A model generated the notes under the pieces. The model was given only the letters and a program-made list of their open reading frames with translations. It did no database searches and had not been told where the DNA came from. A stretch of DNA of 64,000 nt from Filobasidium wieringae. Its lineage: Eukaryota; Basidiomycota; Tremellomycetes; Filobasidiales; Filobasidiaceae. The position numbers and the translations under genes are program-made. Below are positions 1 to 11,833 of this stretch, piece after piece. The stretch's first letter is position 1, and each line of letters starts with the position of its first letter. The stretch lies in NCBI GenBank assembly GCA_001600055.1, contig BCIV01000018.1:186001-250000 (forward strand), given 5' to 3'.

Positions 1-964
1 CACCTGAATTCCTCGCTCGATTGTTAGAATCCATCTACTCCTCATCTTCAAGCGGTTCTGGCTCCCCTCACACTCACCGTCAGGCAATTATCGAGTTGGT
101 GAGAACTCCAGGTCACCTCGTTTGGGCCGTTGCCGATGGCTGGGAAAGACTGATAGTCCACCTTCTTGTCCGATACTACGGATTGATCAGCTTTAGTGAG
201 CACGATTATCCAGATCAATTTCTTGACTGAGCTGACACATGTGTAGAACAGGTCAAACGCTACCCTATGTATCGCCCGAACAGATGGCTGGACAGTCCGC
301 ACTTTACCGGATAACCCACATTCTTCACCCCATCGCACTGCGTCCTCCAGCTGCGAATGTAGCGGCGGACCTGATGACTCCGGAGCATAGCGGTGTAGAT
401 ACCGACTTCAGTACCAGCGCTAGCGAAGTTGGCTTCGACTCAACTTCCGAAGTTGATTCTGACCTGACATCAGAAGGTGAAACGGAAACTGAAAGGGGCA
501 GTAACGATGAAGGAGATTCTACCGTTTTCGATACAACTATCACTGGAGTTCTTGGTCATCGCCCTGGAGACGTACCAGACTATGACAGTGATGCCGAAGG
601 GAATCAGACATCATCGCTGTCCCATACCTCATCGCCACTGTTGTCGCCTAGACTGCTGTCAAATTTTAAAGTCAAGCGATCGAGCATTGGCAATCGTATA
701 AACACCGCCGCGAGATACAGGGAAGAATCAGATGGTGAAGCTTCGGATGAAGAAGGCTACGCTGAGTCTACAACTAGCATGTTAGATTCGCTTATACTGG
801 GCGATTCTTCAATCGAGAACCAAGGAATTGCTCAGCCGTTCATCAGTGAATTTGACATCCCCTTACATGTCGATCTTTTTCCTGAGAGGAGGAGAAATCT
901 GGATTCAAACATTGTTGGAAGGAGGGGCAAGACACCTTTTTTCGAATATATTTACGGACAATGA
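1..964 (+). CDS. C-terminal part of an unrecognised protein (5' end outside window)
   Basis: The frame is already open at the window edge and ends in TGA at 962-964. Bases 3-195 read as a conserved-looking helical segment (TPGHLVWAVADGWERLIVHL). A GTGAG donor at 196 and the AG ending at 251 define a 56-base intron with a CTGAC branch-like site; this join keeps the phase and continues as SQTLPYVSPEQMAG. The rest, about 240 residues, is rich in Ser, Asp and Glu (GFDSTSEVDSDLTSEGETET and similar) and looks disordered, except for a short ordered-looking end before the stop. I recognise no domain. It converges on the Ssd1 gene, with only 108 bases between the two stop codons. The splice choice is inferred. 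Confidence 0.6.
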
Positions 965-1072
965 GTCACCTTATGACACCACGTTGAATGTCCTTTAGTC
1001 ATTCTAATTGTATGCCAAGATCAGATTTAAGAATACAATCGAATATTACAGCCAGGTTCAAATCCACAACTT

Positions 1073-4000
1073 TCAAGCCCGACCAGACGCGAAAGGAGAT
1101 ATAGCCAGACATTGAATGACGGGTGGAGACTTGGTCACATCGGCAACGATCATGACCTGAAATCGTGCATGTCGATGTTAATTTATATGTAAATGGTTAT
1201 ACGGATTTGCTAAATGAAAATTCACTTACTGGAACAGTCTGTAGCTCTTGAATCACCTGGATGCGATGACCACCATCGGTCTCCTTGATGTTTTCGAACT
1301 TCAAGGCTTTCTTGCTTGCTGATTTCTTGCCTTGGATTCCGGTTGTTTGGATGTCTGCAGAGTCATTAGACTCGGCTTGATCGCGTGCCAAGACGCCTTT
1401 GATATATTCATCGTCGTTCTCGGCAGCCAAGTAGGATAGCACGTCTTGTGTATCCCAATACAAGCTGAGCAGGATCCTACAATCAGTCAACACTTCAAGT
1501 GCAGCACGGAAGGTTAACTTACGAAAGCGTGCGTAGGTGTTCGTCATAGACGTTATTCAAGAGGGGCATCTTGTCGACATGGACTCGCTTTTCGATACGG
1601 AACTCGGGCTGACATCAATCTCTAGCTTTAGCTCCTCATCAATGCGGAGTGTGCCACGTGAACTCACAACGACGACGTCGAATGCATTGTCCAACACGCC
1701 GACTATTTTAGCATCACGAATGACAGGTCCATGCTTCTTTGTGAGATCATCGATCAGGTTGCAGAGGTGTAAGTGAGCAGATTGCTCCTGCGCAATCTTG
1801 GCAGCATCTCGCTTGGCATTACAATGCTGCGCGCATTTAGCAACTTGGTCACGATCCATCACGAACTTAGCCTCTGGTGCCTCTGTGATTGATAGATGAC
1901 CTGTCAGTTCTGGGGTGTAGGCTGATCAATGGGCAACCGTACCTGTGGTAAGAGAGGCCTCAAGCATTCTATGGACAAGGATATCGGCCTGGAAGGATGC
2001 AGTTTATTTAGTGTGCAGAGTGCAGAACAGCTTTGTTGAACCTACATAACGCCGGATCGGGCTCTACGTAGTTTCACACAAACAGTGAGTAACGCTCATC
2101 ACAGGTGGGCAATTAAGTAGGAACTTACAGTGAAATGGGTATAAACTGGCGCATTCAATGCAAAGTGGCCATATTTAGCAATGTCCAGCATTCCTGCGCA
2201 GAAATACTTCGCCCTGTGAAAAATGGAATAGCCGTTAACTTAACTATCGGAGTTCTCGGACAGAATGAAGCATGACGTGTACCTTGTCATAGCTCGCGTC
2301 GCTAGAATCTGTAAGCACAACTTGTCTCCGTAATTCTCGATATGCTCGAACCCGGCCTGCATCTCGCTAGATCCAACTCCGGCGAAGTCGAAACCAAGGC
2401 GCTTAGCCCTCTCGATGAAAGCATCAACTCGACGGGGAATGGGAGCTTCGTGACGTCGCAGCAGCGCTTGCTCTGGTAATCCGTTTGCGATCACAGCCGC
2501 GACTGCCATATTAGCCAGCAACATAAATTCCTCAATGAGTTCATGCGACGCCTTGCGCTCGTATGGGCGGACATCAGTAGGCTTGCCAAATTCGTCAATG
2601 ACAAAGGCCAATTTCGGTTGTTCGATCCTCAGTGCACCGTCTTTGAAACGCCTGCTCCGCAAATTGACAGCGATAGAATTCAAATTCTTGATATCTTTTT
2701 CGATGTCTTCCGCCCTGTGTCCCGGCTGTATCTCTTTATCCAGCTTGCCCCCATCAAGTACTCCTTGAGCTTCGTCATAGGCAAGCTTGACACAGGATTT
2801 GATGATGGTCTTAGAGAAAGTTTTGCTGAGAATATTGCCCTCGGAATCAAGTGTGAAGAACGCCGAGAATGTCAAACGCTCGACTCCCGGCACTAAGCTA
2901 CACAACTGCTCCGAGAGCAAAGGAGGTAGCATGGGTACCGCTCGTTGTACCAAATAAACACTTGTGGCACGCTTGCGAGCATCTCGATCGAGAGCAGTGT
3001 TCGGCCTTACAAAGTGGGAAACATCAGCGATGTGTACTCCAACTTCGAAAGTCCCGTCTTCATTGTGTTTGATCGACAAGGCATCATCCAGATCCCGAGC
3101 AGTGGCAGGGTCGATTGTGAACACCCTAGCGTCTCGCATATCACGGCGAATCTCGTATTCGCGCTCTGGAATGCTCCAAGGCATAGGAGGCAAGCAACGC
3201 AAAGTAGCATCCTGGAAATCTTCAGTCGGGAAATTACAGTCCTTCAATAAGGCTGATGTCTCAACCTCCAAGTCTCCGATAGATCCCAATTCGTCGACGA
3301 GAGCTCCAAAGGGATGAAGCGAGGTGATTGGCCACCGTTTGATGGTAGCAACGAACAGCTTATTCGAGTATGCTTCGGAGTGTTCAATGAAATCGGATGG
3401 TGCTTGCTCTGTAGGGATCGCGATCAGAGGAACACGTTTATCCGTAGGCTTGAACCAAACGATCTTGGGACGATCGCTGCCTTTCCTGACAGGCTCGACT
3501 TCCGCATCTTCCCCTACCCTTTCCCGACGCTCTGCCTCCTGTTTCTCCTTGGTAGCCGCCGATGAAGGCCTCAACACGCCGAGTTGACCAGAAAACAGCT
3601 GTCCCGTCATACGCTCCACCACCGCGACAACATGTCCAGCGTATGTTGGTTTCTGCTCGTCAGTCACCTCTTCGTCGTCAAATAGCACCATGCCTTGGCC
3701 TTCTACTTCAACGTCATCCTTCTTCTTGTCATTTCTGCGTGCATTGAGCTTGTTGATGCCTTGATCGAAAGTCGAATTTTCTTCCTTTTTGCGTTTCTTC
3801 TCCTCCTTCTCTTTCTTCGAACCCCATACTTCGTCGACATCGAGCAATTCGACCGCAACGATATCGCCTTCCAGGGCACGATTGCGGTCCTTAGACCCGC
3901 AGATATATATATCAGCGTCCAGCACGTCGGTCGCGACGTATGCATCGGATCTGTTTCGCTTGTTGACCCGCAAAACTCCGACTACCAATTTACCCGCAGC

Positions 4001-6463
4001 AAGTAGAGCTGGTAAAGAACCTTGAGGAAGGTAAGGTGCGAATAGCGACTTGCGCTGAGGTCCAGGGCCCTGATGTTGCTGCAGTTGCATCTGGAACGCT
4101 TGTTGCTGCTGGACAATCGATTGCGTTGCTGGGCCCATAGTGCTTGCCATCATCAAGTTTGGTAGCATATTCGGGAAACTGAATGACGCCATTTTCGAGT
4201 GACCCCCTCCCCCTATCTGGTTGGAACGGAAGTTTGAAAGCATTTGTAACTGCGCCTGAGCAGACGCAAGATCCAGAACAGCTTCTTTGCTAGGTCCCGA
4301 GTTGCGCCAGTCTCCGGTAGCGCTACGGCTGTGGGCCCTGTGATGTGCCATCACCGCATCGTCCGGCATGTCTGCAACAAATCCACCAAACGACCCAATA
4401 ATAGAATTCTGGGGTCGGTGAGTCTGTACGCTATTGCGGCGGCGGTGACCTGAGAGGTTAGCGGCAGGAGGACCCATTTCAGGTCCCGCCCGGTTTCGAC
4501 CGGAAGTATCGTTAGAAGCACTGGCAGGCCTAGCAAGGGTGGCGCCCGGACTAGGCAAGACGAAGTCGTTCAACCCGGACCTAGAGGTTCTGCTCAGTTC
4601 GCGTTGGTGGTATCCGGTATTGGATTGGTTTTGAGTTTGAGCCAACGCTTGGGCTTGATGCAATGCTAACTGTTGACTTTGAGCGAGGCTTTGCGCAGTG
4701 AGGACCTTGATGTACTGTTCTTGCAACAGTCTGGCGTTGTCTTCGGTAGAGACGTGGCTCTGCTGTGCTTGCTGACTTAACAGGGCTTGACTGAGTGCAG
4801 AGATATTTGAACCGCCCAAACCCTGCTGAAGCATATTGTTTTGCTGCATCAAAACTCTCTGCTGTTCTTGGAGCATCTCAATCTGCCTTTGCAACATCAA
4901 TTGCTGCTCCATGACTGGATTATATTCAGGTTGATGACGTTGATTCGCTCGAGCCGCGATGCCAGCCAAGACTGTCGCATTAATACCAGAAGCTGACCCT
5001 CCACCTCCATTGCTTAAAGGAAGATTGAAAGCGTGTGGCGAATTTTGCAACCCATTGGTACTGTTCAGACCTAATGCCGAGATAGCGTCGTCTAAGCCAA
5101 GATCAGCAATGTTGCTGTTCGACTGACGTCTACTCGTTCCAAACTGGAAATTGGGCGCAAGCTGAGGATGATTGCTCCCTGGTGACGGAAGCTCGTTTCT
5201 ATCATCCACCGCTTCCTCTTCATAGACTGGCATATCGCGGATGGAAATTCTCTGAGTGGCAACGCGGGACGCAGGATTTGCTTGTAGGGCTGGAGTCGAT
5301 CTCTGTTGATTTCGCTGTTGCATCTGCTGAAGAAGCTGGGATGACGGTTGTTGGGCAAGATAACCTTTCGGATGCTGTGAAGACCTGTTGATGTAGCAGA
5401 ATCAGTGAGGGTTCCTGGATATCAGGCATTAGGCAACATGGACTGACTCGATTTCGTACTTTCTCAAGTCGTCGACAAGAGCTGCTCCCGGACGCTCTCC
5501 GGAAGCATTGCTGAAACTTAGTCGATTAGCCGATACGACAGAAGGTTGTCGAGATCCGCGAATAGAGTTGTGTTCAGCAGTCGGAGAGATCATAGAATTC
5601 GAAGATACTGGAGAATTGGACGGCTGGAAGATAGGAGCATCGGCTTTAAGTCTTCCTTGAGTGTTACTTGAGAAGCTAGATCCATTACCGGATACAGGCA
5701 GGATGTTGCTTCCAAGAACACTCAACGGCTGGGCAGATGAGCTGTCGAGACCGATGGAAAGACTAGGTTTTCTTCCCAAAGCAGCGACATTAACCGGGGC
5801 AGGTGGCAAAGTCTTCAACTCGTCGATCTTCTGCTGAAGACTTGTAACTGTTCCCAGTTCCTTTTCCTTTGAAACACCTCTGGCGATATCCATGGCGTCT
5901 TTATTCGCGGAATTCGCTATCTGAATTCTGCTTTTCTGCGACTTTTCCGTAGACTTGGCTCGACCTTTGTTCTTGCTGCGCTTCTGATTGGTAATGGAAG
6001 AAGATGTATTGCTATCGGCAGGAACGTCGTTAACTGCACCGTTCGATGGCAAGGTGACGGATACCGCCGAGACGTTCTTATTCTTGGGTTTCCTTGAACG
6101 GGCGGGACGTTGAGCTTTATCTGCAGCCGCTTGATCAGCTACTAATTTCCCTCCGTCGCCACTTGTGGCTTCTTCTACTTTGATGGTACCCTTCCCTGAG
6201 GCGGATCGGGCGACTTTTTTCACTTGTTCTGCGGAAATTCCCGAGACCCTTGGAACTCCTTCGGATGCTGAGGGCGCGGTAGGTTGGTTGTTGGAAGCGC
6301 TCTTTGAAGATACAGTCCGCGATGGACCTTTCGGGCGTCTGTTCGTAACTTTGGCAGCGACTTTTGGAATTCTTGTATCGGAAGATGTTTCGGGTTGAGA
6401 CTCTGTCGTATCCTTCTTCGTAGCGTGAGGCGCAGAGGGGATCGAAGTTCCCTCTGTGGACAT
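1073..6463 (-). CDS. SSD1: Ssd1/Dis3L2-family RNB-domain RNA-binding protein
   Basis: Nine exons (6463-5460, 5384-2283, 2213-2129, 2063-2046, 1988-1943, 1882-1668, 1608-1523, 1476-1230, 1156-1073) sum to 1,629 codons, so 1,628 residues. Residues 1-780 are low complexity: first Ser/Lys/Pro-rich, then Gln-rich. Cold-shock-like OB folds follow from about 800 (GKLVVGVLRVNKR). The RNB domain spans about 1060-1430. It has the Asp series TIDPATARDLDD near residue 1091, then SPIRRY and ADILVHRMLEA, and a C-terminal S1-like part (FRIEKRVHVDKMPLLNNVYD). Fungal Ssd1 binds specific mRNAs, many for cell-wall proteins, and controls their translation and localisation in the cytoplasm; this is family knowledge. 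Yeast Ssd1 is shorter (about 1,250 residues) and is a pseudonuclease, whereas all four metal-binding Asp positions are present here. Exon joins were chosen by phase and by match to the family. Confidence 0.95.
2046..2063 (-). other. SSD1: 18-base microexon of SSD1 encoding SPIRRY
   Basis: The six codons encode exactly the SPIRRY motif of RNB nucleases. The exon lies between an AG at 2064-2065 and a GTAGG donor starting at 2045. Both flanking introns (2064-2128, 65 bases; 1989-2045, 57 bases) are phase 0, so leaving the exon out keeps the reading frame. Without it the protein would go directly from APVYTHFT to ADILVHRM. All other RNB relatives known to me carry this motif, so inclusion is clearly needed for the family's normal sequence. 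Confidence 0.88.
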
Positions 6464-7070
6464 TGATTGTACTGCTTCAAAACGAGTGAGCGACCTTGTG
6501 GAATGTCCAAGGAAGATTGCCTCGTGTCCTCGACGTTTTCGCGATTATACTGGTGAGCTTGCTGACGGAGAAGACGTAGATGGGGAACAGTCAACGATAT
6601 CTCAAATTGAGATCGATCGGGAAGATGGCTCACGTTGACAACCAAGCAAAGTAGGATCCGTTAGGTAGTAGTCAGTTTGTGAGTTGAGCCTCAGTCAGAC
6701 AATGATGGCGATGTCGCTACGCTGTAGAAAGAGGATCGATAGATACGTGTAAGGTTAGATGTAATGGGATGTTTGAATCTTTGGGTTGGTCTTCAGTCAA
6801 GGCGGTAAGAGAGGAGATCGATCATTATCGGCATAGGGAGACAAAGGGTCGGAATGTCGCCAACACAAAGAGGATGAGCGGAGACTCGTCGCGCTTGTAC
6901 GAGGCCCGATGCGTCATCGAATCGTCACGCTTGTGTCGTATGAGCCCCGCAATGAACACATGTAGATGAAACTTGGATAATTTGATGTAAGCTGAGCCAA
7001 ACTCTCATCGAGCTTCCATACACAAGAATGATACAACGTAAGATGCTTGTTGCGAAAGCTGAACCGCTTC
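6464..7070. other. Intergenic, SSD1 upstream region
   Basis: These 607 bases lie between the SSD1 start codon and the stop of the PPR gene, which has the same orientation. They should contain the SSD1 promoter and 5' UTR and the PPR 3' UTR. Short open frames here show no family similarity or splice continuity that I can defend. I see no tRNA or repeat. Confidence 0.6.
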
Positions 7071-9139
7071 TCATGGTTTTTGGTTGGATGGTCTTGATCG
7101 ATGTTCTAAAGATCGGACTGCGGAAGCGCTATCACGAGACGCAACGTTCCGTACGAAGCGAACCAGCTGACTTGTTGGCTTGTATCCTCCAGCCTGCATC
7201 TCCTGTAGAAGAGGCTGACTTCGGCCGTCACCTTCCTCGACACATTTCCTGACAAGACTCTCATAAGCAGCCAGTGGCGGCCGTATATTCTTCGACTTCA
7301 TGACTTCAAGATATTCAAAAGCCTTTTCGTAGTTCTCAGGAACCAGGTATAACCGAATGAGTAATTCGTAAGTGGTGCCGTCGAAAGACGAACTGAGTGA
7401 GCGCTCAGTACGACCGTCAGCTACACCATCCACATGGCGCTCCATATCTTGTAGGAGGTGTTCGGCTTGACTGATTGCACCAGCCTTGACGCATGCAGAA
7501 AGAAGGACGTGATACGTTTCCAGATTCGGCACCACTTCAAGGCTTGCTGCCTGGCTATAGATGACCATAGCTCGATTGGCATCTCCCAACATCTCTGCTC
7601 CCTTTAATACCGCGTTGAACGCCGCCGTGTCGATGTGCTTGCCCGTCGCTTTCAAAGCTTGCAATCCGTAGAATCCCTTGTCCACATCTTCTGTCGTATT
7701 GCTTAATGCCCTGATGATAGGCTCCGCTGCTGCCAAATCGGCTCTGAAACCGCTTCGACGCATCCCTCCTAGGGTTTCCATCGCATCCGAAACCCGTCCT
7801 GCTCCGCATAAAGCTTCCAGTAGCGGTGGGAAATGATACTCCTTCGGCGTGATTCCTTGTTCACCCAGGACCTCCATAACGCTCAGAGCAGTCTCAGGCC
7901 TTTGATGGCGCCCTGCAACTCCTAAAACAAGAGTACATAGCCCCTCTTCCGGTTGAAACCTTTTGCTCTTCACCACACGATCCCATGCTGCTTCTACGCC
8001 ATCAATCTGTGAGAGGACTTCATCAGTGTCTCGTACAATCTCCTACTGCTGCGTCGACTCACAAAGTATTTATCAGAACTCGATCGCAAGATGTCTACCC
8101 AGACCTGAGTCTCCAAATCATATTGAAGATTCTCTTCTTCTCTTTTAGCCATGTCTAGCGCCAGTCGTACCATTCCATGCTCGCAAGCTGCGGCGATAAT
8201 TTGACCAGCACGTCCGATAGGCATCTCGATGCCTCGAGCTCGGATTTCAGAGAATAGTAGCATCAAAAAGTCGATGTTTTGGTTTTGTATCGGTCGTCGT
8301 AGTATCGTATTGTAAGTATCCGAAGTAAGGTTCGCCGCAAGTGTCGGTGTGTCGAGAGCATAGTGTAACAATGAAGGCAGAAGTTGAGGATAAGGGCTAG
8401 CTGCCTGATTAATTTACGGTATCAGCGCTTTGATCAAACGAATCAAAAGCGGGAATAGGCGTACCTGCAGCAGAAGGTCAAAGCCCTCTATTCCCAAGTC
8501 CATATCACCAGCTCTCGCATCCTGCCAAGCGCACCATGCCAATTTCCAACCCAGTCCAGTCAAACCTTGCTCTGGAAGGAACCCTTTTGCAAGATTGGGA
8601 TCGAGTGCGTCCGTACTTTCAGCTGTCTGCGCTCGTGTGTTATTTTTATCCTGATCGAGGGCAGCTCGTTGAACAGAATAAGCTCCAGCAGCTTCCAGCA
8701 AGGCCATATATGCATCCCTCGAAGGCTTTCTACCCGTCGATGCCAAAGAGGCGTAAGCGGTAAGAAGTCCTGGAAGATTGTTCTCCGTCACGATAGAGGC
8801 TAAAGAGTGGTTCGGACTGTCGGAAGATCCGGCCTTCTCTCTAACTGCCTTATAATCTCGGTAAGTCATAATCGTTCGCAAATCCTTGCCTCCTGGGCCG
8901 TAGTATTCTGTTCGCGCATAATGGTCCGGTCTTCGGCTGACGGTGACCCTTGCCGTAGAATGTATAGGATGGGATCGTGAACCTGATTTTCGATACAGTT
9001 TAGGCTGAGATTGATTGGCCAGCTGCAAATGGTACTAACGAGTGCTAAGGTGACAAGAGCATCCTCTTAAACGGGTAGCCGCAGGCGAAAGCGCTTCAGC
9101 AGTCACCGCTAGACATGGTCTGCCTAACCCTTTGAACAT
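7071..9139 (-). CDS. Pentatricopeptide-repeat protein, probably mitochondrial
   Basis: Exons 9139-9107, 9022-8465, 8404-8063 and 8006-7071 give 622 residues. The N-terminus is basic with almost no acidic residues (MFKGLGRPCLA, then KLYRKSGSRSHPIHSTARVT), as in mitochondrial presequences. From about residue 190 on there are degenerate helical repeats of about 35 residues. The clearest are TYNTILRRPIQNQNIDFLML, AFNAVLKGAEMLGDANRAMV and TYHVLLSACVKAGAISQAEH, followed by TYELLIRLYLVPENYEKAFE. This spacing and the repeated hydrophobic and Ala-Gly positions are typical of PPR motifs, which bind RNA in organelles and act in mitochondrial transcript stability or translation. The exact RNA target cannot be read from the sequence. 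The first exon (11 codons) is the least certain part: it rests on a GTGACT donor and on the lack of another in-frame ATG nearby. Confidence 0.8.
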
Positions 9140-9572
9140 GATCTGAACTCTACTCCAGCCGGGATTCGATGTCGCTAGCTTGACAATCCATTGAGGGAAG
9201 CTCAAAGGAGGAACGATCGCTAAACTAAACTCATATCCATACAAAAAGCGTTCCTAACAGTTTTACTGTAACAGAGCGATCAACGCGCATCAGAATACGT
9301 GTCAGGCTCGAGCCGGAATTCATCCTTAGCACAAATGTACACCATGTACACACGTACACACGATGGAGGCGATGGACATGGGATAATAGATCAATAGAAT
9401 ATAAACAGCGATAGCATATAGCATAGTGCATACGCGCTGTCAGGAAGACGATCGCACATCATCATACAAAAGCGCTCAGGATAGAAATAGCGCCAGGAAT
9501 TGAAAAGCGAAGATGGAAACGCATGTGTAGGGTAGACTTTGTAACGTCTGGGCTTGATTGAGAATACTTCTT
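9140..9572. other. Intergenic, PPR promoter and beta-tubulin 3' region
   Basis: This stretch of 433 bases separates the beta-tubulin stop codon from the PPR start on the same strand. It contains a short GTACAC-rich patch around 9337-9362, with repeated GTACAC/TACACA words. I see no gene or structured RNA. Confidence 0.5.
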
Positions 9573-11833
9573 CTATCCTTCATATTGTTCCTCCTGAGAC
9601 ACAATGCATCGTGATCAAAAGATGAATGGTAACCTTCTCAAAAGATATTACCTACCTCAATGGGCTCCTCGCCGTAGTCTTCATCGTCGATTTCTGCACC
9701 TGTTGTGGACATTTGGGACTTTCAGTGATTTTTCGATGATTCAAGGTTGGTTGGTTGCGTAACCTACTGGCATATTGCTCATACTCGTTGACAAGGTCTG
9801 CCAAGTTCGACTCAGCCTCAGTAAATTCCCTTAAGGCAGAAAGATAAAGACTCGTAAGCGACGACCAGATTGGTCGCTAAGACTCCGACTTACATCTCGT
9901 CCATACCCTCATTAGTGTATCCGTGCAAGAATCTGCGAGAGACACTCAGTAAAGACGAACTACGGCCAGGTGAATAATTCTCACTTACGCTTTCCTCCTA
10001 AACATTGCGACGAACTGAGAGTGGTTCCGCTTGAAGATTTCTGATATGCTAGTTGAGTTTGCAACCAAAGTAGCAGATGCAGGAGTTCCGATTGGCGGTA
10101 CTCGACATAGGGTGGTCTGTGCATTTCCAGGAATCTGTTAAGATTGATGATTACCTGTTAGTCACAGCTCCTTGGAGATTGGGGGAATATGGAAAATGTA
10201 CCCATGGGACGAACGACGAGCTGTGCTTTTCATGGTAATCCACAGAAGCGCTTTCGACTAGATCGCCGTTACTCTAAGGTGAATTTCATATATATTGGAT
10301 ATACGCAAGCATATTGCGACTTACTGTCTCTCATGCTGAGTTTACCTCTATAGGCGATGCTGGTAGTCAAGTACTTGCCTAGCTTGGGATCAGCAGCAGC
10401 TAGCCATGAGCGTCGGTCAAATAGCGCCGCGTTCAATTCCTGGACGGTAGAGGCCTGCTTAGCGAGTAACAAATAGGTGAAACCATCAATACCTCCAATG
10501 TCTCGTCTCTTATAAACTTCCTGACCTGATAGGCTCTTGATGAGGTAGCCACCAGAGGTGCATAACCGACGGCGAAGAAGTGCAACCGAGGGAAGGGAAC
10601 CATGTTTACAGCGAGCTTACGCAAGTCTGAATTCAAAACACCTGGAAATCGCAACGTGGCTGAAGCAGGCACACGCTTGTCTTTCAGCCTGGATCTCACA
10701 TTCAGGCATACGCTGACTTACTAGTGAAACCAGCCATCACTTTAGCTATTACTCCATTGAGGTCTTCATGAGTAGGTACTTTGATCTTCATCATGTTGGT
10801 ACAGATATCGTAGAGTGCCTCGTTCTACGAGCAACAGAGTGTAGAAGTGAGTCGGAGTGGGAATACGGTTGTTATCCGAGACGTGTGCTCACATCAAGAC
10901 AGCAAGTAATATCCGAATTCTCCACTAGGTTGTGAGTGGCCAGCAACGTGTTGTAGGGCTCAACAACAGTGTCCGACAATTTAGGACTGGGAATGATTGA
11001 GAAAGTCGCAAGCATACGATCCGGATATTCTTCTCGGATCTTGCTCAGCAAAAGAGCCCCCATTCCGGAACCGGTCCCTCCTCCTAAGGAATGTAAGAGC
11101 TGGAATCCTTGCAAACTATCCGCGTTCTCGGTCTGTTGGCGAATATTGTCTAATACCTCGTCCACGAGTTCCGCACCTATGGCATTGCGTTAGATTCAAT
11201 ACCAATCAGGATGCCCTTGACTTATTTAGAATTTTACCTTCCGTATAGAAACCCTTTGCAAACTGTATTCGTGATTCAGCCCTAACTCCATGAATCTGGT
11301 AATGTGGAACTGACGTACGTTGTTACCAGCTCCAGATTGGGCCTGTGACCAGGAAATCGGATAAGTGACAATCGCAATATAGTTCCAAGAAGCCTGTCGA
11401 GGGGCTCACGTTGATATATGTATCAGGTCGAAATAAATTAGAGAGCTTCCCGGTCTTGAGCTTGTTGATAACAGCTGGTTCTAGATCCGCTTGGATTGAA
11501 CGGGGCACATATTTCTGATTTCCGACTTCCTGGAAATACACGGACAGCCTCTTGAGCTGCTGGTCCTCGTCTCCCACACCTCCTGATACATATTTTCCGG
11601 AGTTGTCTAAGCCGTGTTCCTGCGGTGACGGCAAGTAAGAATCTACGGATTCTCGATCAGGAAATTGTATTGTATATTTACTAGCAGAATCTGCTCCCAG
11701 AAGGCTTGTCCAAGCTTAAGAAACGATTCAAAAGTGCTGTGTGTCAATATGATTACTGGCCGATGTGAATACAGCGTAGGCCTACTTGATTTCCTGCTTG
11801 TCCCACCGCAACGGAAATAATCTCTCTAGGCAT
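9573..11833 (-). CDS. Divergent beta-tubulin
   Basis: Fifteen exons: 11833-11786, 11714-11682, 11619-11410, 11342-11319, 11262-11238, 11176-10893, 10824-10722, 10659-10526, 10454-10325, 10257-10202, 10134-9989, 9932-9894, 9829-9768, 9699-9656, 9593-9573. They total 452 residues, the normal beta-tubulin length. Hallmarks are the GTP-binding GGGTGSGMG loop, [29 protein letters not shown], the RGKLSM region, [20 protein letters not shown] and an acidic tail ending EEPIEEEQYEG. Tubulin pairs with the alpha subunit to form microtubules. Unusual points: it starts MPREI rather than MREI, the GQCGNQ motif reads GQAGNQ, and the segment matching residues 196-203 reads SDITCCLD rather than SDETFCID. It could be a second, specialised beta isotype. 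The acceptor at 10258 was fixed by exact length match to other beta-tubulins. Confidence 0.95.

Noticed and set aside
1050..1070. GGTTCAAATCC, a good match to a tRNA B-box
   Set aside because: No matching A-box, no acceptor or anticodon stems around it, and it lies in the 108-base gap between two stop codons.
9023..9039. A 17-base intron joining the PPR first exon
   Set aside because: Too short for any known spliceosomal intron; a donor at 9106 gives an 84-base intron in phase.
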